Of a stretch of 64,000 bases of DNA, positions 16,187 through 25,656 are shown in pieces. Position 1 is the stretch's first letter. Every line of letters starts with the position of its first letter. Both the position numbers and the translations under genes were made by a program. The DNA comes from Geobacter sp. (lineage in GTDB: Bacteria; Desulfobacterota; Desulfuromonadia; Geobacterales; Geobacteraceae), in NCBI GenBank assembly GCA_003490025.1, contig DNJC01000060.1, positions 93,188-157,187 on the forward strand, written 5' to 3'. The notes below the pieces were generated by a model that ran no database searches, was not told the DNA's origin, and saw only the letters and a list, made by a program, of their open reading frames with translations.

Positions 16187-17032
16187 ATGGAAAAGGATCT
16201 GAAAAAGAGGAACCGGGTGACGCAGCAGAAACTGGAAAAGGCCGTCGAGTTGCTGGAGGTCCTGGCCGACGAGGAGCAGGAGTGTTCCCTGTCGGCGCTC
16301 GCCAAGAGGATCGGGGTGAGCAGGTACAAGACGATGCGCCTTCTGGAGAGCCTGCAGAACAAGGGGGTGGTGCAGTGCGCCGTCGAGAGCGGACGCTACA
16401 ACCGCTCCTGCGCAGAACTTCTGAGCCGGAGGCTTCAGAAGAAGGCGGGGCGCTTCAGGCATGCGAGGGTGATGGAATCGTTTTTGCGCCGCAGCCACGA
16501 GACCGGCTGCCCGTCGCTGGTCTCGGAGGCAAGGCCCGTGCTGGAATCCCTGGCGCGACAGCACAACGAGGCGATGTACCTCACCGTGCTCAAGGGGGAC
16601 GAGGTCCTCTTCGTCGACATGGTGGACCGGCAGGGGGAGATGAAGGCGGAACCGCTGCTCGGGATGTGCTACCCCTTTTTCAGCAACGCCGCCGGCAAGG
16701 CGATGCGCTCCATCGACTCCTGGGACCTCCTGGAAAAAATCGGCAAGAGGTGGCGCCGCGGCCAGCCGGGTTTCCCGGACCTCGCCATCTTCAAGGGCGA
16801 ACTGGAGCTGATCCGGGAACAGGGGGTCGCCGTCGACTGCGGCGGCCTCGGCGAGGGGATCGTCACCGTGGCGGTGGCTGTCAGGGATTACGCGGGGAAG
16901 GTGGTCGGAGCGGTCGCCATGCTCGGCCCCTCGTTCAGGATGATCGGCGCAAGGCTGGAGCAGGAAATCATACCGTCGCTGCGGGTGGGGGGGGAGTTGC
17001 TCTCCACGAAGTTCGGCTACGTCCGTCAGTGA
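16187..17032 (+). CDS. IclR-family transcriptional regulator
   Basis: A 281-residue regulator. The N-terminal winged helix (CSLSALAKRIGVSRYKTMRL, about 32-51) is followed by the IclR effector-binding domain (about 100-275) with FVDMVD, FSNAAGKAM and the C-terminal VAVAVRDYAGKVVGAVAM. IclR proteins bind small carboxylates. It sits 14 bases after the CoA-transferase and 71 bases before the DUF485 gene, so it may sense acetate or a related acid and tune the operon. GGAGA precedes the ATG at 16187. Confidence 0.9.
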   Translation: MEKDLKKRNRVTQQKLEKAVELLEVLADEEQECSLSALAKRIGVSRYKTMRLLESLQNKGVVQCAVESGRYNRSCAELLSRRLQKKAGRFRHARVMESFLRRSHETGCPSLVSEARPVLESLARQHNEAMYLTVLKGDEVLFVDMVDRQGEMKAEPLLGMCYPFFSNAAGKAMRSIDSWDLLEKIGKRWRRGQPGFPDLAIFKGELELIREQGVAVDCGGLGEGIVTVAVAVRDYAGKVVGAVAMLGPSFRMIGARLEQEIIPSLRVGGELLSTKFGYVRQ

Positions 17033-17103
17033 AATGCGGCTTTGCCTCAGGAGGAGGGGCCTCCTGGGACGCGGGCCTTACCATCGACAAAAGGAGTGAG
17101 ACC

Positions 17104-17415
17104 ATGGCGGAAAACGACAATGTAAGTTGGGAAGCGATCGCCGGCAACAGCAAGTTTATCGAACTGAAGAACAAGAAGAGGAATTTCCTGTTCAGCTGGT
17201 GGATCGTCTCCACCATCTACTACCTGCTCCTCCCCGTCATCTCCGGTTACTTCCCCGAGACCTTCAACGTCAAGGTGATCGGTCCCATCAACTTCGGCTA
17301 CCTCTTCATCCTCTCCCAGTTCGTGGTCGCCATCGGCGTGGCTGCCTATTACGCCCACGTCGCCAACAAGGATTTCGACCGGCTGACCAAGCAGCTGATC
17401 GACGCGCTCAAATAA
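17104..17415 (+). CDS. DUF485 membrane protein, acetate-permease partner
   Basis: A 103-residue inner-membrane protein with two predicted helices (about 29-48 and 62-83) and a charged C-terminus ending FDRLTKQLIDALK. DUF485 (YjcH-like) proteins are usually encoded immediately before ActP and are thought to assist the permease. The neighbour 12 bases downstream is ActP. The sequence resembles the second copy at 28097. The ATG follows AAAGGAG. Confidence 0.9.
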   Translation: MAENDNVSWEAIAGNSKFIELKNKKRNFLFSWWIVSTIYYLLLPVISGYFPETFNVKVIGPINFGYLFILSQFVVAIGVAAYYAHVANKDFDRLTKQLIDALK

Positions 17416-17427
17416 AAGGAGGAGACC

Positions 17428-19380
17428 ATGAAAAATAAGATAGCCGCCTTAACCATCGCCGTCTCGCTTTGCGTCTCCCCGCTTGTCTTCGCCGCAGCGG
17501 CCCCGGCCGTGGGCACCGCTGCCGCGGCGCCGGCCGCTTCGATAGCTGCGCCCGCGAAGAGCGCTCCGGCCGCCGCAACCGCCAAGGCCGCCGAGGCCCC
17601 GGCCGCCAAGGTGACGCCCAACCGCGGCATCACCATCGGCATGTTCGCCATCATCATCGCCGTCACCATGGGGGTCGTGGTCTGGGCCGCCAAGAAGACG
17701 CAGACCGCCGCCGACTTCTACACCGCGGGGGGCGGGATCACCGGGTTCCAGAACGGCTGGGCCATCGCCGGCGACTACATGTCCGCCGCCTCCTTCCTCG
17801 GGATGTCCGGTCTCATCTCCCTCTACGGCATAGACGGGTTCATGTACGCGGTGGGGCCGATGTTCTCCTTCATCGCGATCCTCCTGGTCATCGCGGAGCC
17901 GTGCCGCAACGCGGGGAAATACACGCTGGGGGATATCCTCTCCTTCAGGTCCTCGCCTAAGATCGTGCGCGGCGTTGCGGCCCTCTCCACGGTCACCGTC
18001 TCCATCTTCTACCTCATCGCGCAGATGGTCGGGGCCGGGAAGCTGATGCAGATGCTTTTGGGCATCCCGTACCGCGTTTCCGTCATCGGGGTCGGCGCGC
18101 TCATGGTCGCCTACGTGGTTTTCGGCGGCATGAAGGCCACCACCTGGGTGCAGATCATCAAGGCGTCGCTCCTCATGGGTGCTACCACCGTCCTTTGCAT
18201 CCTCGTCGCGGCGAAGGCCGGTTTCAACCCGGTCACCTTCTTCACCGACATCGTCAACAGCAGCGCCATCCAGGAGCACGTCAGGATGAACGTGCTGAAG
18301 GACGTGGTGCCCAAGGACGGCTTCAACTACGGCCAGCGCTTCCTGGAGCCGGGACTCTTCCTCAAGAGCCCGCTGGACCAGATATCCCTCGGCATCGCCT
18401 GGGCCCTCGGCGCCGCCGGCCTCCCGCACATCCTGATGCGCTTCTTCACCGTCCCGAGCGCCAAGGAGGCGAGGAAATCGATCATCATCGCCCTCTTCCT
18501 CAACTCCAGCTTCTTCTTCATGATCAGCATCATCGGTTTCGGCGCCGCCCTCTACCTCACCCCGCAGAGCATCCTGGCCGTCGACAAGGGGGGCAACATG
18601 GCGACCCTGCTTCTGGCCCAGCACATGGGCGGCGGCGCGGGCAGCCTCGGCGGCGACATCTTCCTCGCCTTCATCTGCGCGGTCGCCTTCGCGACGATTC
18701 TCGCCGTCGTCTCCGGCCTCGTGCTGGCAGCCTCGGCGGCCATCGCGCACGACGTCTACGTGAACATCATCAAGGACGGCAAGGCGGACCAGCACCTGCA
18801 GGTGAAGGTCGCCCGCGTCACCTCCCTTTTCGTCGGCACCTCGGCGATCCTCATGGGGCTTGCGGCGGAGAAGGAGAACGTGGTGGCCCTGGTCGCTCTC
18901 GCCTTCGCCGTTGCCGCCTCGGGTAACTTCCCGGTGATCATGCTGTCGCTCTTCTGGAAGAAGTTCAACACGGCCGGCATCGTCTCGGGTCTCGTGGTCG
19001 GAACGGTCGTGGCGCTTTCCCTGGTGGTGGTCTCGCCGGTGATGACCTATCCTAAGAAGGTGGCCGCCGACGCCAGGAAGGTGGTGGAAACCCTGGAGAA
19101 GAAGGTGGCCGGCGGCGCGGTGCTCACCGACAAGGAGGCGAAGACCCTGGAGAAGTCGAAGGTCGACTACGAGAAGAACAAGGACGGGACCTCCATGGTC
19201 GGGCTGGACAAGCCGATCTTCCCGCTCAAGAACCCCGGCATCGTCTCCGTGCCGCTCGGCTTCCTGGCCGCCGTCATCGGCTGTCTGCTGTTCCGCGACC
19301 GCCGTGCCGAGGAGATGTTCGCCGAGATCGACGTGCGGCAGAACACCGGGATAGGGATCGCCAAGGCGAGCGACCATTAG
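17428..19380 (+). CDS. actP: Cation:acetate symporter (ActP, SSS family), copy 1
   Basis: A 650-residue sodium:solute symporter. An N-terminal cleavable-looking signal and Ala/Pro-rich stretch (about 1-65) precedes 12-13 transmembrane helices. Conserved SSS segments include ADFYTAGGGITGFQNGWAIA and FGGMKATTWVQIIKA. Between the last helices there is a charged insertion of about 60 residues (KKVAADARKVVETLEKKVAG region) not seen in E. coli ActP. It imports acetate or similar monocarboxylates. It is co-directional with the CoA-transferase that would activate the substrate. Confidence 0.9.
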   Translation: MKNKIAALTIAVSLCVSPLVFAAAAPAVGTAAAAPAASIAAPAKSAPAAATAKAAEAPAAKVTPNRGITIGMFAIIIAVTMGVVVWAAKKTQTAADFYTAGGGITGFQNGWAIAGDYMSAASFLGMSGLISLYGIDGFMYAVGPMFSFIAILLVIAEPCRNAGKYTLGDILSFRSSPKIVRGVAALSTVTVSIFYLIAQMVGAGKLMQMLLGIPYRVSVIGVGALMVAYVVFGGMKATTWVQIIKASLLMGATTVLCILVAAKAGFNPVTFFTDIVNSSAIQEHVRMNVLKDVVPKDGFNYGQRFLEPGLFLKSPLDQISLGIAWALGAAGLPHILMRFFTVPSAKEARKSIIIALFLNSSFFFMISIIGFGAALYLTPQSILAVDKGGNMATLLLAQHMGGGAGSLGGDIFLAFICAVAFATILAVVSGLVLAASAAIAHDVYVNIIKDGKADQHLQVKVARVTSLFVGTSAILMGLAAEKENVVALVALAFAVAASGNFPVIMLSLFWKKFNTAGIVSGLVVGTVVALSLVVVSPVMTYPKKVAADARKVVETLEKKVAGGAVLTDKEAKTLEKSKVDYEKNKDGTSMVGLDKPIFPLKNPGIVSVPLGFLAAVIGCLLFRDRRAEEMFAEIDVRQNTGIGIAKASDH

Positions 19381-19389
19381 ACACGAAGA

Positions 19390-19421
19390 GGGGAGCCCGG
19401 CAGGTAGCCGCCGGGCTCCCC
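19390..19421 (+). terminator. Hairpin after actP copy 1
   Basis: A perfect 11-bp stem, GGGGAGCCCGG / CCGGGCTCCCC, with a 10-base loop, lies 9 bases past the stop. It lacks a T run but probably marks the operon end. Confidence 0.5.
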
Positions 19422-19449
19422 ATCAGGCGGCAGTTCTGCTGATGCAACG

Positions 19450-19669
19450 CCCTCACCCCAACCCTCTCCCGGAGGGCGAGGGGGCTGAAACGGCAGTGCC
19501 ATCAAGCAGATACACCCGACGGGATTGGTGGTCCCTCAGGGTGCAGGTGATCGAGCGTCCCCTCGCCCTCCGGGAGAGGGACAGGGTGAGGGAGTTGCAG
19601 TTCTGCAGACCAAGGAACAGGTGAGGGTGTTTTTGGCTGCAGTTCGCGGCAGGAATGCCGATCCTACAT
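19450..19669. repeat. Interspersed palindrome cluster (families B and A)
   Basis: Family B occurs forward at 19450-19482 and inverted at 19559-19592. A family A element (CGCGGCAGGAATGCC...TCCTACA, inverted) occupies 19643-19669, ending 25 bases before the next ATG. No gene was seen in 19381-19693. Confidence 0.75.
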
Positions 19670-19693
19670 CAGGTAGACATACGGGAGGTGATC

Positions 19694-20266
19694 ATGACCA
19701 CACAGAGTGCTTTGCAGGAAGTGGAGCCGGCAACCGTGGCCGGCGACGAAGGGATACAGCTTCTTTACTCGCTCAGCAAGGAGGAACTGGTCCGGATCAT
19801 CGTCGACGACGCCAAAAACTGGCTCGCGCACGACGGCGTCTGGTTCCAGTCACTGGAAAAGAAGCACGGCATGGACGTGGCGGTCGAGATCGACACGGAC
19901 GCCTGGCGGCTTTTCACCGCCATCGAGGCGAAAAGGATCATGGAGCGGCTGGGACTGAAGCCGGGCGGCGGAATTCCCGCGCTGGTCGAGTGCCTGAAAC
20001 ACCGCTTCTACGCGAGGATAAACCTGCAGCAGTGCGTGGAGGTCACCGAGACTCGCGCCGTGTTCCGGATGATCGACTGCCGCGTGCAGTCGGCCCGCAA
20101 ACGGAAGGGGCTGGCGGACCATCCCTGCAAATCGGTCGGCATCGTCGAATATTCCGGGTTTGCCAGCGCCATCGATCCCAGGATCAAGACCCGCTGCCTG
20201 GCCTGCCCCCCGGACGAGCACCCCGAGGATTTCTGGTGCGCCTGGGAGTTCACCCTGTCCGATTGA
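19694..20266 (+). CDS. DUF6125-like cysteine-rich protein, copy 1
   Basis: A 190-residue soluble protein of unknown function, tentatively placed with DUF6125 / ATC-hydrolase-like proteins. Recognisable segments are DDAKNWLAHDGVWFQ (about 38-52), DCRVQSARKRKGL (about 129-141) and a C-terminal cluster CLACPPDEHPEDFWCAWEF. That cluster's three Cys and one His could bind a metal. A paralogue with the same motifs lies at 41410. The start follows GGGAGGTG. It sits directly before icmF, which hints at a role in acyl-CoA or cobalamin-linked metabolism; this is inference. Confidence 0.75.
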   Translation: MTTQSALQEVEPATVAGDEGIQLLYSLSKEELVRIIVDDAKNWLAHDGVWFQSLEKKHGMDVAVEIDTDAWRLFTAIEAKRIMERLGLKPGGGIPALVECLKHRFYARINLQQCVEVTETRAVFRMIDCRVQSARKRKGLADHPCKSVGIVEYSGFASAIDPRIKTRCLACPPDEHPEDFWCAWEFTLSD

Positions 20267-20305
20267 GGCAGCGGCCTCCCCACTCAATGAACAAGGAGAA
20301 ACGAT

Positions 20306-23300
20306 ATGCACACCGCAGCCGCGGCACCCTACAAAGCGAAGAACAAGATCCGTTTCGTCACGGCGACCAGTCTCTTTGACGGCCATGACGCGTCCACCAA
20401 CATAATAAGGCGCATGCTCCAGGCCTCGGGGGCCGAGGTGATCCACCTGGGGCACAACCGGTCCGTGGAGGTGATCGTCAGCGCGGCCATCCAGGAGGAC
20501 GCCCAGGGGATAGCGGTGAGCTGTTACCAGGGTGGGCATGTCCCTTTCTTCAAGTACATCCGGGACCTCCTGAAGGAGCGTGGCGCGGAGCACATCCGGG
20601 TCTTCGGCGGCGGCGGCGGGGTGATAGTCCCCGACGAGATCCGCGAGATCGAGGGGTACGGGGTGAGCAAGATCTTCTCGCCGGAGGACGGCCGCAGGAT
20701 GGGGCTGCAGGGGATGATCAACCACATGCTGGAGCTGTGCGACTTCGCCCCGCAGCGCGACCTCGACGAGGAGATCGGGAAGCTGGCCGAGGGTGAGATC
20801 CGCGCCGTCAACACCCTGATCACCCTGGCGGAGCAGGCGGTGCAGCAGCACGATGAGGGGTACACGACGATACGGGGGCGTATCCAGTCCCTGGGTGGCG
20901 AGGTTCCCGTGCTCGGGATCACGGGGACCGGCGGCGCCGGGAAAAGCTCCATCACGGACGAGCTGGTGCGCCGCTTCATCAGGGACTTCCCCGACAAAAG
21001 GGTGGCGATCCTGGCCGTCGACCCCTCCCGCCAGCGGACCGGCGGGGCGCTCCTGGGCGACCGGATCAGGATGAACTCCATCAACACGGAGCGGGTCTAC
21101 ATGCGCTCGCTTGCCACCCGCGAATCCCATTCCGAACTCTCCGCGGCGATCAAGGACGCGATCGACGTGGTCCGCGCCGCCGGTTTCGATTTCGTCATCA
21201 TCGAGACGTCCGGGATCGGGCAGGGGGACGCGGGGGTCGTCGAGATTTGCGACGTCTCCCTGTACGTGATGACCTGCGAGTTCGGCGCGCCGACCCAGCT
21301 GGAGAAGATCGACATGCTCGACTTCGCCGACCTGGTGGCGCTGAACAAGTTCGAGCGCAAGGGTGCGCTGGACGCGCTCAGAAACGTCAGGAAGCAGTAC
21401 CGGCGCAACCGCAACCTCTTCGAGCTTGCCGACACCGAACTCCCGATCTTCGGGACCATCGCCTCCCAGTTCAACGACCCCGGCACCAACGTCCTGTACC
21501 TGGCTTTGCTGGAAAGGTTGAACGAGAAGAAACAGGTGGGATGGCACTCAAGCCTTGAGGTCGCGGAGACGGAAAGCCTCAAGAAGTACGTGATACCGCC
21601 CGACCGGGTCCATTACCTCGGCGAGATCGTCCAGAGCGTGCGCGGCTACCGAAAGACGGTGGAGGAACAGTCCGGGGTGGCCCGGAACCTGTTCCAGCTG
21701 AAGGGGGCCCGGGAGCTGGTGCAGGGAGAGGGGACGCGTGCGGAGCTGGACCAGCTGATCGGCTCCCTGGACTGCAAGCTGAACGAAGAGTCCAGGCGCA
21801 TCATCGAGGGATGGCCGGAGCTGAAGGCCTCCTACCGCAGCGAGGCGCTCGTCACCAAGGTGCGCGACAAGGAGATCAGGACCGATCTCTACACCACCTC
21901 CCTCTCCGGGTCCAGGATCGCCCGCGTCTGCGTCCCGGACTACCGGGACCTGGGCGAGATCGTCAAGTGGAGCATGAAAGAGAACCTGCCGGGGTACTTC
22001 CCGTACACGGCGGGGGTGTTCCCCTTCAAGCGCGTCGAGGAGGACCCTAAGCGGCAGTTCGCGGGCGAAGGGACGCCGGAGCGGACCAACCGGCGCTTCC
22101 ACTACCTCTGCCAGGACGACGGCGCGAAAAGGCTCTCCACCGCCTTCGACAGCGTGACGCTCTACGGAGAGGACCCGGACTACCCGCCCGACGTCTACGG
22201 CAAGGTGGGGGAGAGCGGCGTGTCGATCTGCACCGTCGAGGACGTGCAGAAGCTCTACGCCGGCTTCGACCTCTGCGCCCCCTCGACCAGCGTCTCCATC
22301 ACCATCAACGGACCGGCGCCGATGATGCTGGCGATGTTCTTCAACGCCGCCATCGAGCAGCAGGTGGAGCAGTTCAGGAAGGAAAAGGGGCGCGAGCCGT
22401 CGGCCGAGGAGTACCAGGAACTGAAGTGCTGCACGCTGCAGACGGTGCGCGGCACGGTGCAGGCGGACATTCTCAAGGAGGACCAGGGGCAGAACACCTG
22501 CATCTTCTCCACCGAGTTCGCCCTGAAGATGATGGGGGACATCCAGCAGTACTTCATCGAGCAGAAGGTGAGGAACTACTACTCCGTATCCATCAGCGGC
22601 TACCACATCGCCGAGGCCGGAGCGAACCCGATCTCGCAGCTCGCCTTCACGCTCTCCAACGGATTCACCTACGTGGAGTACTACCTCTCGCGCGGCATGC
22701 ACATCGACGACTTCGCGCCGAACCTCTCCTATTTCTTCTCCAACGGGCTCGACCCGGAGTACACGGTGATAGGAAGGGTGGCGCGGCGCATCTGGGCCGT
22801 GGTGATGCGGGAGAAGTACGGCGCCAACGACCGGAGCCAGAAGCTCAAGTACCACATCCAGACCAGCGGCCGGTCGCTGCACGCCCAGGAGATGGATTTC
22901 AACGACATCCGGACCACGCTCCAGGCCCTGATGGCCATCTACGACAACTGCAACTCGCTGCACACCAACGCCTATGACGAGGCGGTCACCACCCCCACCG
23001 AGGAATCGGTGCGCAGGGCGATGGCGGTGCAGATGATCATCACCAAGGAGCTGGGGCTCGCCAGGAACGAGAACCCGCTCCAGGGCGCCTTCATCATCGA
23101 CGAGCTGACGGACCTGGTGGAGGAGGCCGTACTCGTCGAGTTCGAGCGGATCGACCAGAGGGGAGGCGTGCTGGGGGCGATGGAGACCCAGTACCAGCGA
23201 GGCAAGATCCAGGACGAGTCGATGCTCTACGAGCACAAGAAGCACTCCGGGGAACTCCCGATCGTCGGCGTCAACACCTTCCTCAACCCGCGAGCCGACG

Positions 23301-23554
23301 AGGAAGGGTACCAGGTACCGGGCGAGCTGGCGCGGGCGACGCATGAGGAGAAGGAGCAGCAGATCAAGAACCTGCGAGCCTTCCAGGAGCGGAACAAGGA
23401 GAAGGCGCCCCAGGCGCTGAAGCGTCTGCAGGAGGTCGCCGTCTCCGGCGGCAACATCTTCGGCGAACTGATGGAGACGGTGAAGTACGCCTCGCTCGGG
23501 CAGATCACCCGGGCGCTCTACGAGGTGGGCGGCGAGTACCGGCGCAACATGTAG
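20306..23554 (+). CDS. icmF: Fused isobutyryl-CoA mutase (IcmF)
   Basis: A 1082-residue adenosylcobalamin enzyme in the IcmF order. The B12-binding domain (about 15-145) has FDGHDAS, whose His is the cobalt ligand. A MeaI-type GTPase chaperone domain (about 200-520) has P-loop GITGTGGAGKSS, and the mutase barrel occupies about 560-1082. TAGVFPFKR near residue 570 has Phe where methylmalonyl-CoA mutase has Tyr, and YHIQTSGRSLHAQE matches IcmF, so isobutyryl/n-butyryl-CoA is likelier than methylmalonyl-CoA. The enzyme links valine-type branched acyl-CoAs to butyrate oxidation encoded nearby. A corrinoid adenosyltransferase gene lies at 53917. Confidence 0.93.
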   Translation: MHTAAAAPYKAKNKIRFVTATSLFDGHDASTNIIRRMLQASGAEVIHLGHNRSVEVIVSAAIQEDAQGIAVSCYQGGHVPFFKYIRDLLKERGAEHIRVFGGGGGVIVPDEIREIEGYGVSKIFSPEDGRRMGLQGMINHMLELCDFAPQRDLDEEIGKLAEGEIRAVNTLITLAEQAVQQHDEGYTTIRGRIQSLGGEVPVLGITGTGGAGKSSITDELVRRFIRDFPDKRVAILAVDPSRQRTGGALLGDRIRMNSINTERVYMRSLATRESHSELSAAIKDAIDVVRAAGFDFVIIETSGIGQGDAGVVEICDVSLYVMTCEFGAPTQLEKIDMLDFADLVALNKFERKGALDALRNVRKQYRRNRNLFELADTELPIFGTIASQFNDPGTNVLYLALLERLNEKKQVGWHSSLEVAETESLKKYVIPPDRVHYLGEIVQSVRGYRKTVEEQSGVARNLFQLKGARELVQGEGTRAELDQLIGSLDCKLNEESRRIIEGWPELKASYRSEALVTKVRDKEIRTDLYTTSLSGSRIARVCVPDYRDLGEIVKWSMKENLPGYFPYTAGVFPFKRVEEDPKRQFAGEGTPERTNRRFHYLCQDDGAKRLSTAFDSVTLYGEDPDYPPDVYGKVGESGVSICTVEDVQKLYAGFDLCAPSTSVSITINGPAPMMLAMFFNAAIEQQVEQFRKEKGREPSAEEYQELKCCTLQTVRGTVQADILKEDQGQNTCIFSTEFALKMMGDIQQYFIEQKVRNYYSVSISGYHIAEAGANPISQLAFTLSNGFTYVEYYLSRGMHIDDFAPNLSYFFSNGLDPEYTVIGRVARRIWAVVMREKYGANDRSQKLKYHIQTSGRSLHAQEMDFNDIRTTLQALMAIYDNCNSLHTNAYDEAVTTPTEESVRRAMAVQMIITKELGLARNENPLQGAFIIDELTDLVEEAVLVEFERIDQRGGVLGAMETQYQRGKIQDESMLYEHKKHSGELPIVGVNTFLNPRADEEGYQVPGELARATHEEKEQQIKNLRAFQERNKEKAPQALKRLQEVAVSGGNIFGELMETVKYASLGQITRALYEVGGEYRRNM

Positions 23555-23880
23555 CAACTCTCCCTCACCCCGATCCGCCTGCGCCAAGGCTACGGCGGTT
23601 GAAGGCCCTGCGGGAGAAGCAAACTCAACCCCTCTCCCTCCGGGAGAGGGTGGCCGGAGGCCGGGTGAGGGCGTTGCCACGAAGGGACCGATAGCCGGTA
23701 GCGCCGCCCTCACCCCGACCCTCTCCCGGGGGGTGAGGGGGAGTTGGCGCGGAAGGTGTAAGAGTACAGGAGGAAACCTGTAGGAGCGGCATTCCTGCCG
23801 CGATTGATTGCCCTCACCCCGATCCGCCTGCGCCAAGGCTACGGCGGGTGAAGGCCCGGAAGGCGAGGGGGAGCAGGACT
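23555..23880. repeat. Dense interspersed-repeat cluster between icmF and nitroreductase
   Basis: The gap is almost entirely repeats. It holds family B copies (about 23632-23675 and 23706-23742), a family A element at 23780-23805 (TGTAGGAGCGGCATTCCTGC and following bases), and two copies of a CCGATCCGCCTGCGCCAAGG... unit near 23569 and 23819. I see no gene in it. Confidence 0.8.
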
Positions 23881-23895
23881 GAGCTGGAGGAACAC

Positions 23896-24480
23896 ATGGA
23901 CGTATTCGAGGTCATCAACAACAGGCGGAGCATCAGGAAGTACAAGGATATCCCGGTGTCTTGGGACAAGGTCGGGCTGGTGCTGGAAGCGGCAAGGCTC
24001 GCGCCTTCCTGGAAGAACATGCAGTGCTGGCGCTTCCTCGTGCTGAACTCTGGGGAGAAAAAACAGGCACTTTTGAACGGGTTTTCGGACGAGAACCCCG
24101 GGAAGAAGGCTCTCGCGCAGGCGCCGGTGGTGATTGTGGTCTGCGCGGATCCTGCCGAGTCAGGGATTGAGAACGGCATAGAGTACTACGTCGCCGATAC
24201 TGCCATAGCTTTCGAACACATATGTCTCGCCGCACACGGTCTCGGACTTGGCACCTGCTGGATGGGATGGTATGATGAGTCGGCCATAAAGGAACAGCTG
24301 GGAATTCCGGAGAGTATCAGGGTGGTCGGCGTGACGCCGCTTGGCTATCCCGACCAGGAACCTAAACAGCGACCGCGCAAGGATCTGACAGAGATTGCCT
24401 ACTTCAATGATTGGGGGACGACTAATGCTGACCAGACAGGAATCGCAACAAAGAGTTGCCAGGCTGCAACAGGAACTTAA
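23896..24480 (+). CDS. Nitroreductase-family FMN protein
   Basis: A 194-residue protein of the nitroreductase superfamily. It begins with the FMN phosphate-binding segment NNRRSIRKYKD (about 8-18), continues with ARLAPSWKNMQCWRF, and has the later signature AAHGLGLGTCWMGW. Members reduce nitro groups, quinones or other acceptors with NAD(P)H. GGAGGAACAC before the ATG at 23896 fixes the start. The last 18 or so codons overlap the following M24 gene by 56 bases in another frame, an unusually long overlap that may be a recent stop-codon shift. Confidence 0.88.
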   Translation: MDVFEVINNRRSIRKYKDIPVSWDKVGLVLEAARLAPSWKNMQCWRFLVLNSGEKKQALLNGFSDENPGKKALAQAPVVIVVCADPAESGIENGIEYYVADTAIAFEHICLAAHGLGLGTCWMGWYDESAIKEQLGIPESIRVVGVTPLGYPDQEPKQRPRKDLTEIAYFNDWGTTNADQTGIATKSCQAATGT

Positions 24481-25594
24481 GTCGAAGGAGATCGACGGAG
24501 CGCTCTTCATCTATCCCATCGACGTCTACTATTTCACCGGCACGCGCCAGAACTCGACCCTCTGGGTGCCGGCAGAAGGAAGTCCGCGCCTCATGGTGCG
24601 CAAGAGCTACAGCCGGGCCCGGCAGGAAAGCTGCATCGAGGAGACCCGACCCTTTCCCTCCAGCAAGGAATTCCCCGATCTCTTCGGGCCCGAAATTACC
24701 AGGATAGGGTTCACCTTCGACGTAGCGCCGGTGCAGCAGTACAACTACTACGCGAAGCTGCTGCCGGGGCGCGAGTTCGTGGACATCTCCTCCATCAACC
24801 GCGACATCCGTTCGGTAAAGTCGACCTGGGAGCTGGAACAGATGCGCGACAGCGGGGCGCGCCTTTGCGCCATCTTCAAGGAAGTACCGTCGTTCCTGAA
24901 AGAGGGTATGCGCGAGGTGGACCTGGCCGCCGAGTTCGAGTACCGCCTGAGGAAAGCGGGGGGCGAGGGGTACGTGCGGATGCGGTCCTTCAACCAGGAA
25001 CTCTTCCAGGGACTGGCCGTCTCTTCCGCCACCGCCTGCGATCCCGGTTTCTTCGACGGCGCGGTGACCGGACAGGGGATGTCCAGCGCCTCCCCGCACG
25101 GCGCTTCCGCTGCGACCATCTGCGCTAACACGCCCGTACTCATCGACTATACCGGCGTCTTCAACGGCTACATCGTCGACATGACCCGTTTCTTCGTGAT
25201 CGGGAAACTCGACCCAGAACTGGAGCGCGGTTTTGCCACGGCAATCGCCATCCAGAACTACGTGGTGGAAAACCTGAAGCCGGGGGCGATCTGCGAGGAA
25301 TTGTTCCTCAAGGCGGCGCAGATGGCTGAGTCCGCGGGACTTGCCCAGAACTTCATGGGTGCTCCGGGGGAGAATGCCAAGTTCGTCGGTCATGGCGTGG
25401 GGCTGGAACTCGACGAGTTCCCGGTGCTCGCACAGGGGTTCAAGGTCGCGCTGCAGGAAGGACAGACCATAGCCATCGAGCCGAAGTTCGTCTTTCCGGG
25501 GAAGGGAGTGATCGGGATCGAGAACACGTTCGCCGTCAGCAGCAACGGTGGCGTGAAACTGACCGACATGCCGGACGAGGTCGTCTCCCTTTAG
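24425..25594 (+). CDS. M24-family metallopeptidase (aminopeptidase P-like)
   Basis: A 389-residue pita-bread-fold protein. The N-terminal creatinase-like domain spans about 1-140 and the catalytic domain about 150-389. All five metal ligands are visible: Asp in VLIDYTG, Asp in YIVDMTR, His in VGHGVGLE, Glu in AIEPKF and Glu in GIENTF. It probably removes an N-terminal residue before proline or cleaves a dipeptide. The ATG at 24425 lies inside the nitroreductase gene, suggesting translational coupling. Confidence 0.9.
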   Translation: MLTRQESQQRVARLQQELKSKEIDGALFIYPIDVYYFTGTRQNSTLWVPAEGSPRLMVRKSYSRARQESCIEETRPFPSSKEFPDLFGPEITRIGFTFDVAPVQQYNYYAKLLPGREFVDISSINRDIRSVKSTWELEQMRDSGARLCAIFKEVPSFLKEGMREVDLAAEFEYRLRKAGGEGYVRMRSFNQELFQGLAVSSATACDPGFFDGAVTGQGMSSASPHGASAATICANTPVLIDYTGVFNGYIVDMTRFFVIGKLDPELERGFATAIAIQNYVVENLKPGAICEELFLKAAQMAESAGLAQNFMGAPGENAKFVGHGVGLELDEFPVLAQGFKVALQEGQTIAIEPKFVFPGKGVIGIENTFAVSSNGGVKLTDMPDEVVSL

Positions 25595-25656
25595 TCATAG
25601 GCTTTGCATCGAGGATTTGCCGGGAAGGCAACCATTTCTGCTGTGTCGAGGTAACC

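Noticed and set aside
17449..19377. 642-codon open frame opposite actP
   Set aside because: Antisense shadow of the symporter; low-complexity His/Glu/Asp-rich translation with no domain.
20306..23554. Methylmalonyl-CoA mutase
   Set aside because: The B12-GTPase-mutase domain order and the Phe-containing GVFPFKR segment fit IcmF rather than methylmalonyl-CoA mutase.
21548..23836. 762-codon open frame opposite icmF
   Set aside because: Antisense shadow running through the intergenic repeat cluster; no domain or start signal.
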